Positions 3,436 to 8,164 of a stretch of DNA of 8,164 bases are shown here, piece by piece. Made by a program: the position numbers and the translations under genes. Source of the stretch: an uncultured Bacilli bacterium. GTDB lineage: Bacteria; Bacillota_I; Bacilli_A; RF39; UBA660. The stretch is from NCBI GenBank assembly GCA_947630095.1, contig CANRGI010000052.1:1-8164 (forward strand). The letters run 5' to 3'. A model generated the notes under the pieces. It saw only the letters and a list, made by a program, of their open reading frames with translations. It ran no database searches and was not told where the DNA came from. Position 1 is the stretch's first letter; each line of letters begins with the position of its first letter.

Positions 3436-6400
3436 TTATAAACTATTTAAGTCAATATCGCTTCTTTCACTATTATTAACTGTTTCTTTAGATAATTTCT
3501 CATAATATTCATATCTATTTTGTGCATTAGTTATATTTTCCTTATATAGTCTTTCATAATCTTTTTCGTTTAAATCTTCTAAATTCTTATAACGCATCTC
3601 TTTTTCAAATACACTTTCATATAATTGGAAATTAGGTTCTTTAGAGTCAATAGTCAATTTATTTTCATTAGGATTATATCTCATTAAAATATTGTATCCA
3701 CTTTCCACTAAAAGGGTTTGCTCGTCTATACTATTAGATAAACCGCCTTTAATTCCGTGAGCAATACAAGGACTATATGCAATTATCAAACTTGGACCAT
3801 TATGTTCCATTGCTTCTTTAAAAGATTTTATAGTTTGCATCATATTAGCGCCTGCACTTATAGAAGCGACATAGCAATTTGGAATTCCCATACCTATTTG
3901 AAATAAATCTTTTTTAGGTTTTAACTTACCATTACTTGAAAACTCTGCCACAGCACCAACCCTAGTAGATTTAGATGTTTGGCCTCCAGTATTTGAATAC
4001 ACCTCTGTATCTAGCACTAATACCTTTATATTTTCATTAGTTCTAAGAACATGGTCTAAGCCTCCATATCCTATATCATAAGCCCAGCCGTCGCCACCTA
4101 TTATCCATACTTTTCTCGATGGAATATAATCTAATAATTCTTTTAAATCACTTCTAATACCTTTTTTAGTTAATTTTTCTTTTACTTCACTAGTAATATT
4201 ATAGTCTTCTATATTATCTATCCACAACTTAAATATATCTTTTGTATCTTTATCTACTTCGTCTTTTGTTTCTATCATTATCTCTTTTATTTTCTTTCTT
4301 GCTGTCTTATATGACATATGTATTCCTAAACCAAATTCAGCATTATCTTCAAATAATGAATTTATCCAAGGAATATTATACGGAGTACAAGGAAGACTTG
4401 CCCCATAGATAGAAGAACAACCTGTAGCATTTGCTATTACTATTTCATTAGAATAAAGTTCAGTAAGTGTCCTTATATATACTGTTTCACCACAACCTGC
4501 ACAAGCACCTGGAAATTCAAAAACTGGTTTAACAAATCCTAAGCCTTTAACTGTATTTTTAGGAAATGGAGTAACATTAGTGATATGGTTATTAAAATAG
4601 TCGCATATTTTGTCTCTATCTTTATCGTATTCTCCCATTGTTAATGCTTTCTCTCCATTTTTACCAGGGCATACTTTAGTACATAAACCACAACCTGTAC
4701 AATTATCAATATTCATAGATAAATAGAAACCTTTTTCACTTTCACCTAAACTTGGAATAGTGTCTTCCTTATTTATAGGAGAAGATGCTATATCTTCTTC
4801 TGATAGAGAATATGGCCTTATTATAGCGTGAGGACATATAAATGCACAGGCATTACACTCAATACAATTTTCTTTACACCAAACTGGTACTTTATCGCTT
4901 ACTTTTCTTTTATCAGATGCACTAGTGCCTCCTTCAAATGTACCATCTTTATGATTTAGCATATCACTAACTTTAAGCATATTACCTCTTCTAGTTAACA
5001 TTTTATCTAAAGGTTTGTCGCTTATATTTTTATCATTTTTAAGTCTTAATGTATCAGTATTTAATTCTCTTAAGTAATCTATTGCTTCGTCTAATGCTTT
5101 TAAATTTGCTTCTACTACTTCTTTACCTTTATCACTATATATAGATTTTATATTATCTTTAAAATGTTCTAAACCAGAAGAACCTATTCCTAACATTTTT
5201 AACATATAAACTGATATTATATTATTTATTTTTCCTCTTAACTTATATTTATCTGCTAATAAATTTGCATTTGATATAAACACTTTCACTTCTTTTTCTT
5301 TTATAATTTTCTTTATTGAATTGGGCATTATATCATTTATTTCTTCGTCTTTTTTAGTTGTATTTAATAAGAATATTCCCTTTTGCTTTATTTTATCTAA
5401 TACATCATATTTTTCTAAGTAAGTATCTTTTGATACTACAACTAGATTTGGTTCAGTCAAATAGTAAGGAGCATTAATTTTAGTATCTCCTATTCTTAAA
5501 TGACTTATTGTAACTCCTCCACTTTTTTTAGAGTCATATTCAAAGTATCCTTGTACGTATTTTTTTTCTTCACTACCTATAACTTTTAATATATTTTTAC
5601 TAGCACTTACCATACCATCTGAACCGAAGCCCCATACTTTGATTTCTTTCCATTTTGGTTTTAAATTATAATCAACTTCTTCTAAATTAGTATTTGTTAC
5701 ATCGTCTATTATTCCTAATGTAAAATGGTCTTTCATTATGTGTTTTTTCATATTTTCAAATACACTTGCTATCATACTAGGTGTAGTATCTTTACTAGAT
5801 AAACCGTATCTACCACCTACAATTTCTATATTTTCGCCTTTTAAGACACCACATACATCTAAATATAAAGGTTCAGCAAATGAGCCTGCTTCTTTTGTTC
5901 TATCTAATACAGTTATCTTTTCTACTGTTTTAGGTAATGCTTGATAAAAATATTTTTCACTAAATGGTCTATATAAATGCACGATTATAAGGCCTAGTGA
6001 GTCTCCTTTAGAATTTAGGTCGTCTATTACACTTTTAATTGTATCTGTAACTGAACCCATAGCAACTATTACGTATTTAGCGTGTTTAGAACCATAATAA
6101 GTGAAAGGAGCATAATCAGAGTGAGTTAACTCGTTTATTTTATTCATATAATCAGCAACAATATCAGGTAAGTTATTATATTCTGTATTTCTCGCTTCTG
6201 TATTTTGAAAATACACGTCTTCTGTTTCTGATACTCCTCTTGTTATTTTTTTACCTATATTTAAAGCACGATTTCTAAATTTTTTTAAAGCATCTTCATT
6301 TAATAATTCATTTATTTCATTATCACTTAATACACTTATTTTATTAATTTCGTGACTAGTTCTAAAACCATCAAAGAAATGTAAAAATGGAATACTTCCT

Positions 6401-6882
6401 TTAATTGCAGAAAGATGGGCTATTAAAGATAAATTGTAAGCATCTTCTACATTAGCGCTTGATAACATAGCAAAACCTGTTTGTCTAACTGCATATATGT
6501 CTTGATGGTCACCAAAAATTGATAAAGCGTGAGTTGCTAAACTACGCGCGGCAACGTGGATTACTCCAGGAAGAAGTTCTCCTGCCATTTTATACATTGA
6601 TGGTATCATTAAAAGTAGGCCTTGACTAGCAGTGTATGTAGTTGTTAGTCTTCCACCTTGCAGAGCGCCGTGAACAAAAGCAGATGCACCTCCTTCACTT
6701 TGCATTTCTGTTACTTCTACTATGCTATTAAACAAATTCTTTTTGCCTTCACTCGCCCATTTGTCTGTTAATGTTGCCATTGGACTTGCTGGAGTTATAG
6801 GATATATTCCACAAACTTCTGTAAATTTATAAGATGCCATTGCACAGGCTTCATTACCATCTACTACTTTTAATTCTCTCAT
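3436..6882 (-). CDS. nifJ: Pyruvate:ferredoxin (flavodoxin) oxidoreductase, single-chain
   Basis: NifJ catalyses the thiamine-diphosphate-dependent oxidative decarboxylation of pyruvate to acetyl-CoA and CO2, reducing ferredoxin or flavodoxin. It is a cytoplasmic, oxygen-sensitive enzyme of anaerobic fermentation. The 1148 residues are close to the usual 1170-1200. In order: the N-terminal pyruvate-binding domain with YPITPASPM (27-35); the second POR domain (about 260-400); the gamma-type domain (GFGSDGMVSASKN, 418-430); a two-cluster ferredoxin domain with C673, C676, C679, C683 and C728, C731, C734, C738; the proximal cluster ligands C794, C797, C822 and C1039; and the ThDP site GGDGWAYDIGYGG (929-941) with NTGGQ (964-968). 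All expected ligands are present and the frame is intact. The ATG at 6882 is preceded by AGGTGA at about 5-nt spacing. It appears monocistronic. No obvious intrinsic terminator follows its stop at 3436. Confidence 0.97.
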   Translation of the reverse strand: MRELKVVDGNEACAMASYKFTEVCGIYPITPASPMATLTDKWASEGKKNLFNSIVEVTEMQSEGGASAFVHGALQGGRLTTTYTASQGLLLMIPSMYKMAGELLPGVIHVAARSLATHALSIFGDHQDIYAVRQTGFAMLSSANVEDAYNLSLIAHLSAIKGSIPFLHFFDGFRTSHEINKISVLSDNEINELLNEDALKKFRNRALNIGKKITRGVSETEDVYFQNTEARNTEYNNLPDIVADYMNKINELTHSDYAPFTYYGSKHAKYVIVAMGSVTDTIKSVIDDLNSKGDSLGLIIVHLYRPFSEKYFYQALPKTVEKITVLDRTKEAGSFAEPLYLDVCGVLKGENIEIVGGRYGLSSKDTTPSMIASVFENMKKHIMKDHFTLGIIDDVTNTNLEEVDYNLKPKWKEIKVWGFGSDGMVSASKNILKVIGSEEKKYVQGYFEYDSKKSGGVTISHLRIGDTKINAPYYLTEPNLVVVSKDTYLEKYDVLDKIKQKGIFLLNTTKKDEEINDIMPNSIKKIIKEKEVKVFISNANLLADKYKLRGKINNIISVYMLKMLGIGSSGLEHFKDNIKSIYSDKGKEVVEANLKALDEAIDYLRELNTDTLRLKNDKNISDKPLDKMLTRRGNMLKVSDMLNHKDGTFEGGTSASDKRKVSDKVPVWCKENCIECNACAFICPHAIIRPYSLSEEDIASSPINKEDTIPSLGESEKGFYLSMNIDNCTGCGLCTKVCPGKNGEKALTMGEYDKDRDKICDYFNNHITNVTPFPKNTVKGLGFVKPVFEFPGACAGCGETVYIRTLTELYSNEIVIANATGCSSIYGASLPCTPYNIPWINSLFEDNAEFGLGIHMSYKTARKKIKEIMIETKDEVDKDTKDIFKLWIDNIEDYNITSEVKEKLTKKGIRSDLKELLDYIPSRKVWIIGGDGWAYDIGYGGLDHVLRTNENIKVLVLDTEVYSNTGGQTSKSTRVGAVAEFSSNGKLKPKKDLFQIGMGIPNCYVASISAGANMMQTIKSFKEAMEHNGPSLIIAYSPCIAHGIKGGLSNSIDEQTLLVESGYNILMRYNPNENKLTIDSKEPNFQLYESVFEKEMRYKNLEDLNEKDYERLYKENITNAQNRYEYYEKLSKETVNNSERSDIDLNSL

Positions 6883-6903
6883 ATTATCACCTAACCTAAT
6901 ATA

Positions 6904-6909
6904 ATTATA
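6904..6909 (-). promoter_or_regulatory. Probable -10 element of the nifJ promoter
   Basis: A perfect TATAAT lies on the minus strand at 6909-6904. The predicted start is near 6897, about 15 nt before the nifJ ATG. The -35 region at 17-18-nt spacing is a T-rich run within the upstream terminator tract and matches consensus poorly, so an activator or loose promoter recognition is possible. Confidence 0.5.
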
Positions 6910-6921
6910 CTATCTTTTTTC

Positions 6922-6950
6922 AAAATAAAAAAGTGTAATTGAATACACTT
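6922..6950 (-). terminator. Terminator of the DUF4143 ATPase gene
   Basis: AAGTGTA (6931-6937) pairs with TACACTT (6944-6950) around a 6-nt loop. On the minus strand a U-rich tract follows (TTTTTTATTTTG, 6932-6921). It lies 9 bases after the ATPase stop and separates that gene from nifJ. Confidence 0.7.
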
Positions 6951-6959
6951 AGTGATTTA

Positions 6960-8162
6960 TTAGAAAATCGAAGATATAGGATATGCTTTGTTGTTTTCGT
7001 CAAGTGGAATTATATCAGGATAAAAGCATAATAATCCTCCATTACCTACTTTAATATTAGCATTATTTAAGACTTTAAAATTCTTTAACATTTCTTTATT
7101 AGGGTTTGCTGTTTTCTTTATTTCAAAAGGATATATTACATTATCTAAATAAATTATTAAATCTATTTCTTTAGCATCTCTATCTCTATAATAGAATATA
7201 TCGTAATTGAGTATTTTAGCATTATTTCTTTTATTTTTTATAAGTTCACTAATTACAAATGCTTCTAAATAGTGACCTGATACACTAGAACTCATTAATG
7301 TTTCACTACTACTCCAATTAGATAAATAAGCACATAACCCACTATCCATAAAGATAATTTTAGGAGATTTTGTAACTCTTTTTAATTCACTATTAAAATA
7401 AGGTTGTAATAAATATATAATATCACTTGCTTCTAATATTGAAATCCATTTCTTTGCTGTTTTATTATCAATATCAGCATCTTCACATAATGAGTCATAG
7501 TTTAATACTTCACCATTACGCGCGGCTACGGCTACTAAAAACTTTTTAAATTTCATTAAATCTCTTATTTGTGTTAATGAACGAACATCTCTTTCAAGAT
7601 ATGTAGAAACATAATCATTAAAAAATTGGTTTCTATCTAAATTTTCACTTATATATTCAGGCATACCACCTTTAAATATTTCGTCAAAAATTTCTTTAGG
7701 TGTAACATCAAACTTTTTTGTTATCTTTTGTGGGTTAAATAGACTAGAACTTATACCTTTCTTTTCAGCATAACTTAATGAAGACATTTCTAATATAGAT
7801 ATTCTACCTGCTAGTGACTCGTCAACATCTTTCATAAGTTCAAACTTTTGTGAACCAGTTAACCAATACTTACCTTTTTCATTTGAACTATCTATATCCA
7901 TTTTTATATATGAAAGCAATTTAGGAGCATATTGTACTTCGTCAATTATTAAAGGTCCTTTGTAATTCATTAAAAATAATTTAGGGTCTTCATTTGCTAA
8001 ACTTCTTAAATTTAAGTCGTCTAAAGTTATATATGTTCTATTATCTTCTTTCATACTTTTTACAAAAGTAGATTTTCCTATTTGTCTAGCACCTGTAATT
8101 AATACTACTTTTCTTGAATTAGATAATGACTTAAAACGTTTTTCTATCTCTCTTTTTATCAT
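6960..8162 (-). CDS. AAA-family ATPase with DUF4143 C-terminal domain
   Basis: This is a 400-residue P-loop ATPase of the AAA_14/DUF4143 type (COG1373), common in anaerobic Firmicutes, archaea and Bacteroidetes. Its cellular role is not settled. Walker A is GARQIGKST (24-32) and Walker B is LIIDEVQ (71-77, D74-E75). The sensor-like TGSQ is at 102-105 and the conserved SLAGRISILEMSSLS at 116-130. A winged-helix-like segment covers about 200-250. The C-terminal domain has E300, D334 (KEID) and EIK at 347-349, in the spacing of a PD-(D/E)XK nuclease-like fold. DNA binding or cleavage is a possibility that has not been shown. The length is typical of the family and the frame is intact. The start codon is 2 bases from the window edge, so its ribosome binding site cannot be seen and a slightly longer N-terminus is possible. 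Confidence 0.88.
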   Translation of the reverse strand: MIKREIEKRFKSLSNSRKVVLITGARQIGKSTFVKSMKEDNRTYITLDDLNLRSLANEDPKLFLMNYKGPLIIDEVQYAPKLLSYIKMDIDSSNEKGKYWLTGSQKFELMKDVDESLAGRISILEMSSLSYAEKKGISSSLFNPQKITKKFDVTPKEIFDEIFKGGMPEYISENLDRNQFFNDYVSTYLERDVRSLTQIRDLMKFKKFLVAVAARNGEVLNYDSLCEDADIDNKTAKKWISILEASDIIYLLQPYFNSELKRVTKSPKIIFMDSGLCAYLSNWSSSETLMSSSVSGHYLEAFVISELIKNKRNNAKILNYDIFYYRDRDAKEIDLIIYLDNVIYPFEIKKTANPNKEMLKNFKVLNNANIKVGNGGLLCFYPDIIPLDENNKAYPISSIF

Positions 8163-8164
8163 AA

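Noticed and set aside
5738..5944. Plus-strand open frame of 68 codons inside nifJ
   Set aside because: It lies wholly within the strongly supported nifJ coding sequence on the opposite strand, has no ribosome binding site and encodes no recognisable domain. It is a shadow frame.

Overview
The window is AT-rich, with AT-ending codons and strong AAGGAGG-type ribosome binding sites. It also carries a lipobox lipoprotein and a single-chain pyruvate:ferredoxin oxidoreductase. Together these point to an anaerobic low-GC Gram-positive bacterium (Firmicutes, either a Clostridia or a gut Bacilli/Mollicutes-type lineage). The exact group cannot be fixed from the sequence. Every protein-coding gene recognised lies on the minus strand; the plus strand carries only candidate non-coding RNAs.

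Layout: (1) 1-345 is the left part of an IS200/IS605-type insertion sequence, with the N-terminal half of tnpA cut by the window edge. Its leader is compact: a sigma-A-like promoter, an inverted repeat that can hide the tnpA ribosome binding site, and a plus-strand promoter facing it that would make an antisense RNA of about 100 nt ending at the same inverted repeat. (2) 346-568 is non-coding and holds three more inverted repeats, one of them terminator-like. (3) 569-1914 is a tight minus-strand cluster: an HD-domain phosphohydrolase gene split into two frames, followed by an RNase Z-like metallo-beta-lactamase-fold hydrolase. (4) 1915-2690 has no recognisable protein gene. It holds two large AT-rich inverted repeats, possible decayed coding remnants, and a well-formed candidate small RNA on the plus strand (consensus promoter, two hairpins, pyrimidine-rich linker, intrinsic terminator). 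(5) 2691-3353 is a putative lipoprotein of unknown function with its own near-consensus promoter and terminator. (6) 3436-6882 is full-length nifJ, encoding pyruvate:ferredoxin oxidoreductase. (7) 6960-8162 is an AAA ATPase of the DUF4143 family with its own terminator.

The large genes look like separate transcription units: terminators follow the ATPase and lipoprotein genes, and promoters precede nifJ and the lipoprotein gene. Only the HD/MBL pair looks like an operon. NifJ converts pyruvate to acetyl-CoA while reducing ferredoxin and is central metabolism. The other genes look accessory, and no pathway links them. The most unusual material is regulatory RNA: the IS leader/antisense arrangement and the orphan candidate small RNA at about 2516-2614.
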